The notes beneath the pieces were generated by a model. The model was not told the DNA's origin and ran no database searches. It saw only the letters and a program-made list of their open reading frames with translations. Made by a program: the position numbers and the translations under genes. From Chloroflexota bacterium (GTDB lineage: Bacteria > Chloroflexota > Dehalococcoidia > Bin125), in the NCBI GenBank assembly GCA_009838915.1, contig VXQT01000013.1, positions 441,161 through 505,160 of the forward strand: a DNA stretch of 64,000 nt. The letters run 5' to 3'. Below, one piece after another: positions 32,060 through 40,262 of the stretch. The number at the start of each line of letters is the position of its first letter. Position 1 is the stretch's first letter.

Positions 32060-33948
32060 CGCGTACCGTTCTTGGCCGAGACCAGCGAGATCGCCAGACC
32101 CACGCCCGCCCCGATCATCGCGCCCGCGATCATCACCCGGCGTACGCTCGGTCGCTCGAAGGCGGCGGCAGCTTGCATTCGCTCGGGTTCAGCCCTCCCG
32201 CTGACCTGGCTCCGCAGCCGCAGATCGTGCAACTCCAGAAGCGCAGTTCGCCCGTTTCCTGCCGTACGAGACTTCGGCTCCAGGATCGGAAACTCGATCA
32301 CCCTCGGCTGCTCCGAGACCGAGATTGAAGCCGGATCCGACGGCTGATCCGGGCGCTCGACGTTTACGGCCGCAGGCAAGTTGCCGCTGCGCAGTGGAAT
32401 CTCTCGCAATCGCAGGATCGCCAGCACGGCGATGAACACGATCGCCGCCGCCAGAAGGAAGTTGTCCGTGATCGCCGTCGCCACGGCCGTCTGCACTTGC
32501 GGCTCTGCCACGGCCCAGAGCGCGGGACCGAGATCCTGCAGCAATGAGTCGCGGAAAATCGGATCGACCAGCTTCTCCGGCTCGATCACCTCAACCAGTT
32601 CCGGAGTCAACCGCTCCATCAGCCCATTCGCCAGCCGCGCATTGAACAACGCGCCGACGACACCAATCCCGATCACACCGCCCACTTGTTGGAAGAATTG
32701 ACTGAAGGCCGAGACGATGCCCAGGAACTTCTGGGGAGCCGCATTCTGCGACGCAATCGACATCACCGGCATCATCAGCCCCATGCCGATCCCGAACATG
32801 AACATCCGGCCGAGGACGCCGGGAATCGTCGTCTCGCGCGTCATCGTCGAGAGCAGCAACATCGAGCCGAACATCATCAGCGAACCGGTCACGGCCAGGT
32901 ACTTGTAGCGACCCGTCCGCGACATGATCTGACCCGACACGATCGATCCCGTGACCGAAACCAGGATCATTGGTCCCATCACCAGGCCCGCCGTCGCCGC
33001 ATCGACCCCGATCCCCACCTGCAGATAGAACTGCAGGTAGACAAACACGCCCATCATCCCGACGCCGATGAAGAAGTTGACCACGGCCGCCGTCGCGATG
33101 GTCTGAATCTTGAACAACTGCAACGGCACTATCGGCTGTTCCGCCCGCTGCTCGACCCGGATGAAGATCAACAGTCCAATCGCGGAGACAACAAAGAGCC
33201 CCAGCGTTTGCGGCGCAAACCAACCCCACTGCGAGGCCAGGCTCAGGGCCACCATCGCCGGGATCAGCGTGACCGACAACGTGACTACGCCGACCGCGTC
33301 GATCTTGAACTCCCGCTTGGGAGGCCGCAGCCAGGGCATCTTGAACGCCACGACGCTCAGCACCACGGGTCCCAGGAACAGCATGATCCAGAAGACCCAG
33401 CGCCAGTTCAGCGCTTCGGTCAACACGCCGCCCAGCGGAGCGCCGATCAAACTGCTGAGTGCAAACACGCCGCCGAACAGACCGATGAACCGGCCGCGCT
33501 CGGCCGGCGCATACAGATCGCCAACCACCGAGAACGTCGCCGTCATCAGGATTGCCGCGCCCACGCCCTGCACGGCCCGGAACGCGATCAGCTCATAGAT
33601 GCCCGGCGCAAACCCGCACAACGCCGAGCCGATCAGGAAGACCGTCATGCCTGTCAGCAACACCGGCTTGCGCCCGAAGGTGTCGCTCAGCGTGCCCGCA
33701 ATCGGGATCGTCACGACCTGGGCCATGATGAACGACTGCACCAGCCACGGGTACAGCTCCAGGCCGCCCAGATCGGAGACGATCTGTGGCATCGCGGGGC
33801 TAACCACGCTCTGCTCGAGCGCGGCCATAAACATGCCCAGCATCGCGCCGATGATGATCAGCCGCTTGGTCCGAACCGGCAGGTCAATGCCCAGCGGCCG
33901 CTGCTCGTCAGCGGTCGGGGACTCCGCCGTGGATTGCCGCAATGCCAT
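32056..33948 (-). CDS. MFS transporter, DHA2 family (EmrB/QacA-type)
   Basis: A 630-residue permease with about 14 predicted helices. Helix 1 includes MLGMFMAALEQSVVSPAMPQ, the DHA2-type motif with one acidic residue. The motif A-like GTLSDTFGRKPVLLTGMTVF and motif C-like GAPLGGVLTEALNWRWVFWI follow. The last about 100 residues are hydrophilic (SVSEQPRVIEFPILEPKSRT) and then a final helix (MIAGAMIGAGVGLAISLVS), a longer tail than usual. A drug or metabolite efflux role is typical, but the substrate is unknown. It is flanked by the aminotransferase and amidohydrolase. Confidence 0.88.
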   Translation of the reverse strand: MALRQSTAESPTADEQRPLGIDLPVRTKRLIIIGAMLGMFMAALEQSVVSPAMPQIVSDLGGLELYPWLVQSFIMAQVVTIPIAGTLSDTFGRKPVLLTGMTVFLIGSALCGFAPGIYELIAFRAVQGVGAAILMTATFSVVGDLYAPAERGRFIGLFGGVFALSSLIGAPLGGVLTEALNWRWVFWIMLFLGPVVLSVVAFKMPWLRPPKREFKIDAVGVVTLSVTLIPAMVALSLASQWGWFAPQTLGLFVVSAIGLLIFIRVEQRAEQPIVPLQLFKIQTIATAAVVNFFIGVGMMGVFVYLQFYLQVGIGVDAATAGLVMGPMILVSVTGSIVSGQIMSRTGRYKYLAVTGSLMMFGSMLLLSTMTRETTIPGVLGRMFMFGIGMGLMMPVMSIASQNAAPQKFLGIVSAFSQFFQQVGGVIGIGVVGALFNARLANGLMERLTPELVEVIEPEKLVDPIFRDSLLQDLGPALWAVAEPQVQTAVATAITDNFLLAAAIVFIAVLAILRLREIPLRSGNLPAAVNVERPDQPSDPASISVSEQPRVIEFPILEPKSRTAGNGRTALLELHDLRLRSQVSGRAEPERMQAAAAFERPSVRRVMIAGAMIGAGVGLAISLVSAKNGTR

Positions 33949-34083
33949 GCAGACGTTGTTTCGAGTGCGCGAACTAACTGCAGCCTACGCAGGCTCCAGA
34001 CCTCATTCAATGCCACACTCCGCCGTCCGCCAGTGCTAACCTGATGACACTTCCAATCTCGCCGGCGAAAGGGACTTGTTGCG

Positions 34084-35265
34084 ATGGCTGAGATGATCTG
34101 CGACCGAATCAAGGTGATCGACTCCGACACCCACGTTTCCGAACCGGAGACGTTGTGGACGGACCGCATCTCGACCAGAAAGTGGGGCGATCTCGTCCCC
34201 CATGTGATCTTCGACCCCGAGATCAACGAGGACCGCTGGGTCATGGGCGGTAAGAAATTCATGCCCACGGCCGGCGCCGCGATGGCCGGCTGGAAGTCGC
34301 CGCCGCCCAACCACCCGCCCAGCCTGAAGGAAGCCGACCACGGCTCCTGGGAAATCCGCGAGCGTCTGCAGCGCATGGACGAGTACGGCATGTACGCCCA
34401 GGTCGTCTACCCCAACGTGGGCGGCTTCGGCTCCGGCAACTTCCTGCAGCTCACCGACGACGAACTGCGCCTCGACTGCGTCCGCGCCTACAACGACTTC
34501 CTGGTCGAGTGGACCTCGGTCGAACCGTCGCGCTTTATCCCGATCATGGCCATGCCGTTCTGGGACGTGCAAGCCTGCGTCGACGAGATGCAGCGCGCCT
34601 ACGACCGCGGCCACAAGGGCGTGCTGATGACCAACCAGCCCGACACCTTCGGCCTGCCCCGCATCACTGACCAGCACTGGGACCCGCTCTGGCACCAGGC
34701 ACAGGACATGGGCCTGTCCGTCAACTTCCACATCGGCTCCGGCGACCTCACCCAGGTCCGCGACGCGAACGTCGACAACGGGCGCCAGGCCGCCTACGCC
34801 AAGATCACGGTCAAGCTCTTCCTCGACAACTCCAACGCCATCCTCGACATCATTCTCGGGGGCATGTGCCACCGCTTCCCCGACCTCAAGTTCGTCTCGG
34901 TCGAGTCGGGCGTCGGCTGGATCCCCTACCTGCTCGAAGCGATGGACTGGCAGTGGAAGAACTCGGGCTGCCACGAAGAGCACCCTGAGATGGACCTGCT
35001 GCCCTCCGAGTACTTCCGCCGCCAGTGCTACGGCTGCTTCTGGTTCGAGGAAGATTCGGTGATCAAGGCGATCGAGCAGTTCGGCTCCGAGAACTTCATG
35101 TTCGAGACCGACTTCCCGCACCCGACCTCGATGTCGCCGGGACCGAACAGCATCGCCCGCAACCCCAAGCAGCACGTCGAGGAAGTCCTCAGCGTCCTGC
35201 CCGAGGAAGACCTCCTCAACGTCCTCCAGCGCAACGCCGCCAAGGTCTACGACTTCCAGGTCTAG
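34084..35265 (+). CDS. Amidohydrolase-superfamily metal-dependent hydrolase (ACMSD-like)
   Basis: A 393-residue protein with the amidohydrolase_2 pattern: DSDTHVSEPETLW (the first metal motif in DxH form), GLSVNFHIGSGD with the next His, and the C-terminal FMFETDFPHPTSM with the conserved Asp. The domain is that of ACMSD/gamma-resorcylate decarboxylase-like enzymes, which decarboxylate or hydrolyse. The substrate is not known. A TAACCT box near 34038 and AAAGGGA near 34069 support the start at 34084. It is followed by a terminator hairpin, so it is transcribed alone. Many copies of this family occur in marine Chloroflexota. Confidence 0.88.
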   Translation: MAEMICDRIKVIDSDTHVSEPETLWTDRISTRKWGDLVPHVIFDPEINEDRWVMGGKKFMPTAGAAMAGWKSPPPNHPPSLKEADHGSWEIRERLQRMDEYGMYAQVVYPNVGGFGSGNFLQLTDDELRLDCVRAYNDFLVEWTSVEPSRFIPIMAMPFWDVQACVDEMQRAYDRGHKGVLMTNQPDTFGLPRITDQHWDPLWHQAQDMGLSVNFHIGSGDLTQVRDANVDNGRQAAYAKITVKLFLDNSNAILDIILGGMCHRFPDLKFVSVESGVGWIPYLLEAMDWQWKNSGCHEEHPEMDLLPSEYFRRQCYGCFWFEEDSVIKAIEQFGSENFMFETDFPHPTSMSPGPNSIARNPKQHVEEVLSVLPEEDLLNVLQRNAAKVYDFQV

Positions 35266-35289
35266 ACCCCCACGGCATTCGCACCACCC

Positions 35290-35318
35290 CGCGCCGGGCC
35301 CCTCAAGGGTCCGGCGCG
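35290..35318 (+). terminator. Terminator-like hairpin after amidohydrolase
   Basis: CGCGCCGG-GCCC-CTCAA-GGGT-CCGGCGCG forms a 12-bp stem with one G-U pair and a 5-nt loop 25 bases after the amidohydrolase stop. The T run is weak (TCTGCGTCT). Confidence 0.7.
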
Positions 35319-35411
35319 TCTGCGTCTAAGCCCCAATCGCGCCAACCGCTACACTGCGCGCAGACCAAATCCACCGGGCGCGTGGGCGCCTCAGAGAGAG
35401 GAAACTGAACG

Positions 35412-36716
35412 ATGGAAATGCAGAATGTCGTCATCGTTGACGGCGCTCGTTCCGCCTTCACTCGCGGCGGACGCGGCGCATTCACGGCGACCCGGATGGA
35501 CGCCGTCGGCGTCCAGGTGCTCCAGGAACTCCTGAGCCGCTACCCCCAGCTCTCCCCGCACGACATCGAGGATGTCGGCATGGGCTGCGTCGGCGGCGTG
35601 GCCGAACTCGCCGGCATCGGCGCCAACCACATCGTGCGCCTCGCCGGACTGCCCGAGTCCGTCTGCACCTTCGACTCCAACCGCCAGTGCGGCTCCTCGA
35701 TGGAGACCATGCACCGCGTGGCCCAGGAGATCATGGTCGGCGCAATTGACGTCGGCATCGCGCTCGGCGTCGAGCGGATGGGCCGCCAGCTCGGCGGCGG
35801 CGGCGGCGCGGAACCGAACCGGATCACCGAGTTCAACCAGGACCGCCACCAGATGACCGAGTCGCAGCGCAACCTCGCGCCCGACCACGGCCTCGACTTC
35901 TCCGTTCCGATCCCCGACGAGATCCTCGACTCCTCGCCCGTCTGCTCGATGCTGCAGACGGCCCAGAACGTCGCCGAGATGTACGACATCTCGCGCGAGA
36001 CGCTGGACGAGTTCGCGGTCGAGTCGCACCGCAAGTACGGCGAAGCGCTGGCCTCAGGCTTCTACGAGGGCGAAATCGTCCCGATCGAGGTCGAGCGACC
36101 GGTCTTCGACGAGGAAGGCAACCTGCTGCTCGACGAGCGCGGCGAGCGAGCCGTCGTCTCGGTCGACGAGGGCTACCGCCCGGGCACAAACTTCGAGGGC
36201 CTCAGCGGCCTGCGCACCGTGCGCGGCACCGTCTCGCACACGCAGAGCGAGATCCGCATCACCGCCGGCAACTCCTGCCCGACCAACGACGGCTTCACCG
36301 CCGCGTTGCTGATGAGCGAGCGCAAGGCGGACGAGCTCGGCCTCGAGCCGCTGGCCCGCATCGCCGGCTTCGGCGTCGGCGGCGTCAAGCCGCAGGTCAT
36401 GGGCCTCGGCCCGATCCCGGCGACCCGCAAGGCGCTGGCCCACGCAGGAATCGACGCCTCCGAGATCGACCGCGTCGAGTTCAACGAAGCTTTTGCCGCC
36501 CAAGTCATTCCCTCCGTCAAAGAGCTCGGCATCGAGATGGACAAGGTGAACGTCAACGGCGGTTCGCTGGCCATCGGTCACCCACTGGGCGCCACCGGTA
36601 CTCGCCTGGTCACTACCGTTGCCCGCGAGCTCAAGCGCTCCGGGACTCAGTACGGCCTGGCCACCCAGTGCATCGGTGCCGGCATGGGCATCAGCACGAT
36701 CATCGAGGCTGTCTAG
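35412..36716 (+). CDS. Acetyl-CoA acetyltransferase (thiolase)
   Basis: A 434-residue thiolase joining or cleaving acyl-CoA units. It begins NVVIVDGARSAFTRGGRGAF. The nucleophile Cys93 is in FDSNRQCGSSMETM. Towards the C-terminus are NEAFAAQVIP, GHPLGATGTR with the His, and TQCIGAGMGIS with the second active Cys. This is a typical biosynthetic/degradative thiolase, somewhat longer than the usual 390-400 residues by an insert around 210-245 (ERPVFDEEGNLLLDERGERA). It may complete beta-oxidation of products from the neighbouring CoA-transferase set. It has its own terminator downstream. Confidence 0.93.
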   Translation: MEMQNVVIVDGARSAFTRGGRGAFTATRMDAVGVQVLQELLSRYPQLSPHDIEDVGMGCVGGVAELAGIGANHIVRLAGLPESVCTFDSNRQCGSSMETMHRVAQEIMVGAIDVGIALGVERMGRQLGGGGGAEPNRITEFNQDRHQMTESQRNLAPDHGLDFSVPIPDEILDSSPVCSMLQTAQNVAEMYDISRETLDEFAVESHRKYGEALASGFYEGEIVPIEVERPVFDEEGNLLLDERGERAVVSVDEGYRPGTNFEGLSGLRTVRGTVSHTQSEIRITAGNSCPTNDGFTAALLMSERKADELGLEPLARIAGFGVGGVKPQVMGLGPIPATRKALAHAGIDASEIDRVEFNEAFAAQVIPSVKELGIEMDKVNVNGGSLAIGHPLGATGTRLVTTVARELKRSGTQYGLATQCIGAGMGISTIIEAV

Positions 36717-36751
36717 CGCCGACCAGGCGTCCGGACAGCTTCAACAGGTAC

Positions 36752-36780
36752 GAGGGCACGGGGTAAACCCGTGCCCTCTT
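36752..36780 (+). terminator. Rho-independent terminator after thiolase
   Basis: GAGGGCACGGG-GTAAA-CCCGTGCCCTC forms a perfect 11-bp stem with a 5-nt loop, followed by TT, 36 bases after the thiolase stop. Confidence 0.85.
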
Positions 36781-36806
36781 GCATCTCATTGACGCACCTC
36801 TAGCCT
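36779..36806 (+). promoter_or_regulatory. Promoter of the first periplasmic-binding-protein gene
   Basis: TTGCAT (36779-36784) and TAGCCT (36801-36806) are separated by 16 bases, and GGAAGG precedes the ATG at 36843. The -35 overlaps the tail of the thiolase terminator. Confidence 0.5.
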
Positions 36807-36842
36807 GTGCGTGACTAAACACATCAATCGGAAGGCACCAGC

Positions 36843-38108
36843 ATGCTCCGGAACAAATGGCGATTGATCAGCTTGGCGCTCTTGGGAGTAATCGGGATCA
36901 TCGCGGGCGCGGTCTACGCCACGTCCGACGGTGAGACCGAAGTCCGAGTCGCGACGATGCGTCACGACGACGGCCGCGTAGAGGTCGCCGTCCAACAACG
37001 CGACGCCTACGGCGGCTGGGGAGAACGACAGCTTCCCACAGCGCGGTTCCTGCCGCCCGGCGTCACCGGCGAGTGGCGTGTGTCGTCCCCAGTGGGCGTC
37101 AGCGCTCCTGGGGCAACAGATGGCATGACCGATCCTGCGATGACCGGCGACGCGCCGGCCGAGCTGTACTGCATCGTCCACCACGGATCGGACAATGACC
37201 CATTCTGGAGCAACTTCAATCTCGTCGCCCGGCAAAACGCACTCGAACTCGGTCTCACCAACGTGGAGATCAGCGGTGAACCAAATGTCGCCGACCAGGC
37301 GGCCGCAGTCATGGATTGCGTCGATCGTGGTGCGCTCGGCATCGCCTCGTCGATTCCCGACTTGGACGGACTACGCGGCGCGCTTCACGCCGCACGGGGC
37401 AGCGGCGCATTCCTCGTGACCTTCAACTCCGGCTCTGAGTTCGCCGGACGTGTCGGTTCATCCGTCCACTACGGACTCGACGACCGAGCCGCAGGCGTCA
37501 TCGCCGGACGCAACTTCAACGACGCGGGCTTGACCGGCGCGGTCCTCTGCGTGGTGCATGAACCGGTCAACGTCGGACTGGAAGACCGTTGCGAGGGACT
37601 GGAGAGCGAGTACAACGGCTCGGTGGTCCAGCTCCCGATTCCGGTCGGCAGCCTGACTGACCCCATCGCCGCGGGAACTGAGATTGGTGGCGCATTGATG
37701 GAGCACCAGGCCGAGGGCATCCTGGTGCTGAACGCAGAACTGATCAATGCGGCGATTGGCACAGTGCGGCAGCTCCAGAGCGACGCCAAAGTGGGAGCAA
37801 TCGGACGTTCCGACGCTTCGCTGGTTCTTGTCTACGAAGGTCACATGCTGTTCGCCATCGACGACGGCGGGTTGCCGCAGGCGAGCCACGTGATGCTGGC
37901 GATGAAGAACGTGGACTCCAGCCCCAGCATCCGAGCGATGCTCGCGCTGACCGCCACGCAGGCCGCCGAGACCACGGTCATGCTGATCAGCCCCACCGTG
38001 CTCAACCAGGCCTACATCGACAACCTGCCCGAGGGCTGGCAGCAAGGCCTCTGCGCCCTGGCGATGCAAATCGCCCCCGACCAGGTGCCTTCCTTCTGCA
38101 ATCAATAG
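36843..38108 (+). CDS. Periplasmic-binding-protein-like protein with N-terminal RFLPP domain (paralogue 1)
   Basis: A 421-residue exported or anchored protein. The N-terminal helix (ISLALLGVIGIIAGAVYAT) is a signal peptide or anchor without a lipobox Cys. Then a short about 50-residue unit (VRVATMRHDDGRVEVAVQQR through ARFLPP) precedes a Peripla_BP_4 (sugar-type) domain: YCIVHHGSDNDPFWSNFN, a hinge-like FLVTFNSGS and GLDDRAAGVIAGRNF. The ligand is unknown. The paralogue at 46058 has the same architecture. No ABC permease or ATPase lies beside it. Followed by a strong hairpin terminator, it is monocistronic. Confidence 0.85.
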   Translation: MLRNKWRLISLALLGVIGIIAGAVYATSDGETEVRVATMRHDDGRVEVAVQQRDAYGGWGERQLPTARFLPPGVTGEWRVSSPVGVSAPGATDGMTDPAMTGDAPAELYCIVHHGSDNDPFWSNFNLVARQNALELGLTNVEISGEPNVADQAAAVMDCVDRGALGIASSIPDLDGLRGALHAARGSGAFLVTFNSGSEFAGRVGSSVHYGLDDRAAGVIAGRNFNDAGLTGAVLCVVHEPVNVGLEDRCEGLESEYNGSVVQLPIPVGSLTDPIAAGTEIGGALMEHQAEGILVLNAELINAAIGTVRQLQSDAKVGAIGRSDASLVLVYEGHMLFAIDDGGLPQASHVMLAMKNVDSSPSIRAMLALTATQAAETTVMLISPTVLNQAYIDNLPEGWQQGLCALAMQIAPDQVPSFCNQ

Positions 38109-38130
38109 GCATTGACAGTCGCAACACGCC

Positions 38131-38161
38131 AGAAGGGGCGGGCCTCCGGCCCGCCCCTTCT
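38131..38161 (+). terminator. Terminator hairpin after binding-protein gene
   Basis: AGAAGGGGCGGGCC-TCC-GGCCCGCCCCTTCT is a perfect 14-bp stem with a 3-nt loop 22 bases after the stop. The tail lacks a clear T run. Confidence 0.8.
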
Positions 38162-38265
38162 GCATGACCGTTGATGATCGGTGTTGGAACCAGTCAACAC
38201 CCAGCCTCGCAGACTGTCTGTTGAACCTAGAATGCAAAGGAACCCACGTTGAGGAGCGCATCACC

Positions 38266-40254
38266 ATGGTCACCGAGACACGACCCGCGACGCCGGTTGG
38301 CGTCAGCCATCCGCTTGACCCACTGACCCCGGAGGAGATCTCCGCCGCATCCCAGATCGCCGCGGGGTATGAGCCGCGCGACGGCTGGCGATTCCCCCTG
38401 GTCGCCCTTGAGGAGCCGGCCAAGGATATCGTCCGCGGGTTCTCCAACGGCGACGCTATTGCGCGGCTGGCGCTAGTACTGCTGCACGACATCACGACGG
38501 GCGACTCAGTAGAGTGCGTGGTCGACCTGGGCTCGGAGTCGGTGGCGCGTTGGACTCCGTTGGTCGGCCACCAACCGTTTCCGTTGATGGAAGAGTTCGG
38601 TCGCGCCATCGAAGCGGTCAAGTCGGACGACCGCTGGCTGGCGGCGATGAAGAAGCGCGGCTACTCCGACGAGCAGATCGAGCTGATCCAGGTCGACCCC
38701 TGGCCGGGAGGCAACTTCGGCACCGCCTGGGAAAACGAGCACCGCACGCTGAAGGCAATCTCCTACCTGCGCGACTCGGAGCAGTCGAACGGCTACGGCC
38801 GGCCAATCGAACACGTGATGGCGGTCGTTGACCTGGTTGAGAACCGGGTGCTCGACGTTGTCGACGAGCCCGGTCCGCCCGCGCCCGACACGTCGCTCGA
38901 TTACCGCTACAACGACATCGCGCCGCGCGAGGATCTGAAGACTCTCGACATTGTCCAGCCCGACGGGGTTTCCTTCACGCTCGACGGCCACCTGCTCTCC
39001 TGGCAGAAGTGGCAGATGCGCGTCTCGCTGCATCCGCGCGAGGGCCTGGTCCTGCACCAGATCGCCTACAACGACGACGGTGAGCTGCGCCCGATCTGCT
39101 ACCGCGCCTCGATGACCGAGATGGTCGTGCCCTACGGCGACCCCTCGCCAACGCAGTACTTCAAGAACGCGTTCGATTCAGGCGAGGTCGGCGGATTGGG
39201 CCGCCTGAGCAACTCGCTGGAACTGGGCTGCGACTGCCTGGGCGAGATCGTCTACCTCGACGGTCACGTGACCAACGAGTTCGGCGGCTCGCGCACGATC
39301 AACAACGCCGTCTGCATCCACGAGGAAGACTTCGGCATCAACTGGAAACACACCCGAACCGAGAACGACATCCCGGTCTCCGAGGTGCGCCGCACGCGGC
39401 GGTTAGTCGTTTCCGCCATCGCGACGGTCGGCAACTACGACTACGGCTTCTATTGGATGTTCTACCCGGACGGCTCCTGGGAGCAGGAAGTCAAGGCGAC
39501 CGGCATCGTGCAGACGATCGCCGCCAATCCCGACGACCCGCAGATCACGCGTCACATGATCGCACCCGGCCTTGCCGCGCCCATCCACCAGCACTTCCTC
39601 TGCTTCCGCATGGACATGGAGGTCGACGGCGGCAGTAACACCGTCTTCCAGGTCGACACCGTGCCGCTGCCCGCAGGGCCGGACAATCCGCACAACAACG
39701 CGTTCACGGCGGTCGCCAGGCCGATGATCAGCGAGTCCGAAGTCGAAGGGGTAGTCAACGCGGCATCCGCGCGCCACTGGCGGATCGCAAACACAAACAA
39801 GGTCAATCAGGTCGGACATGCGCCAGCCTACTTGCTGGTTCCAGGCGAGACGGTCGCGATGATGGCCGGCCCTGACGCGGCAGTGCGCGGTCGCGCGGGC
39901 TTCACCCAGAAACAGCTCTGGGTGACGCCGTACAACGACTCAGAGTTCTATCCCGCCGGCGACTATCCAAACCAGAGTCAGCCCGGCGAGGGGATTCCGG
40001 CCTGGACCGCTGCCGATCGCGAGATCGCGGACGAGGACCTTGTGCTCTGGTACACGGTTGGGATGAATCACATCGTCGTGCCCGAGGACTGGCCGGTCGC
40101 GCCGGTGCATCGCAGCGGATTCAAGCTGCGGCCCTCCGGCTTCTTCAGCCACAACCCGGCGCTCGATCTGCCCGAGGCCGACCACTGCGGCCACGACATG
40201 GATCATGAGGGCCACGACCACTCGAACCACGTCAGCCACAACGGCCATAGCTAG
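38266..40254 (+). CDS. Copper-containing primary-amine oxidase, copy 1
   Basis: Oxidises a primary amine to an aldehyde with NH3 and H2O2. 662 residues. The TPQ consensus is ATVGNYDYG, with Tyr391 expected to become topaquinone. The first copper His pair is in HQHFLCFRMDMEVDG and the third His in TVGMNHIVVPEDWPV. The catalytic base Asp is in FKNAFDSGEVG. It has no signal peptide, so it is cytoplasmic like some actinobacterial enzymes. A His-rich tail (HCGHDMDHEGHDHSNHVSHN) is notable and could bind copper. A Shine-Dalgarno GAGGAG precedes the ATG at 38266. Copy 2 follows after 8 bases. Confidence 0.93.
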   Translation: MVTETRPATPVGVSHPLDPLTPEEISAASQIAAGYEPRDGWRFPLVALEEPAKDIVRGFSNGDAIARLALVLLHDITTGDSVECVVDLGSESVARWTPLVGHQPFPLMEEFGRAIEAVKSDDRWLAAMKKRGYSDEQIELIQVDPWPGGNFGTAWENEHRTLKAISYLRDSEQSNGYGRPIEHVMAVVDLVENRVLDVVDEPGPPAPDTSLDYRYNDIAPREDLKTLDIVQPDGVSFTLDGHLLSWQKWQMRVSLHPREGLVLHQIAYNDDGELRPICYRASMTEMVVPYGDPSPTQYFKNAFDSGEVGGLGRLSNSLELGCDCLGEIVYLDGHVTNEFGGSRTINNAVCIHEEDFGINWKHTRTENDIPVSEVRRTRRLVVSAIATVGNYDYGFYWMFYPDGSWEQEVKATGIVQTIAANPDDPQITRHMIAPGLAAPIHQHFLCFRMDMEVDGGSNTVFQVDTVPLPAGPDNPHNNAFTAVARPMISESEVEGVVNAASARHWRIANTNKVNQVGHAPAYLLVPGETVAMMAGPDAAVRGRAGFTQKQLWVTPYNDSEFYPAGDYPNQSQPGEGIPAWTAADREIADEDLVLWYTVGMNHIVVPEDWPVAPVHRSGFKLRPSGFFSHNPALDLPEADHCGHDMDHEGHDHSNHVSHNGHS

Positions 40255-40262
40255 GTTCGTCA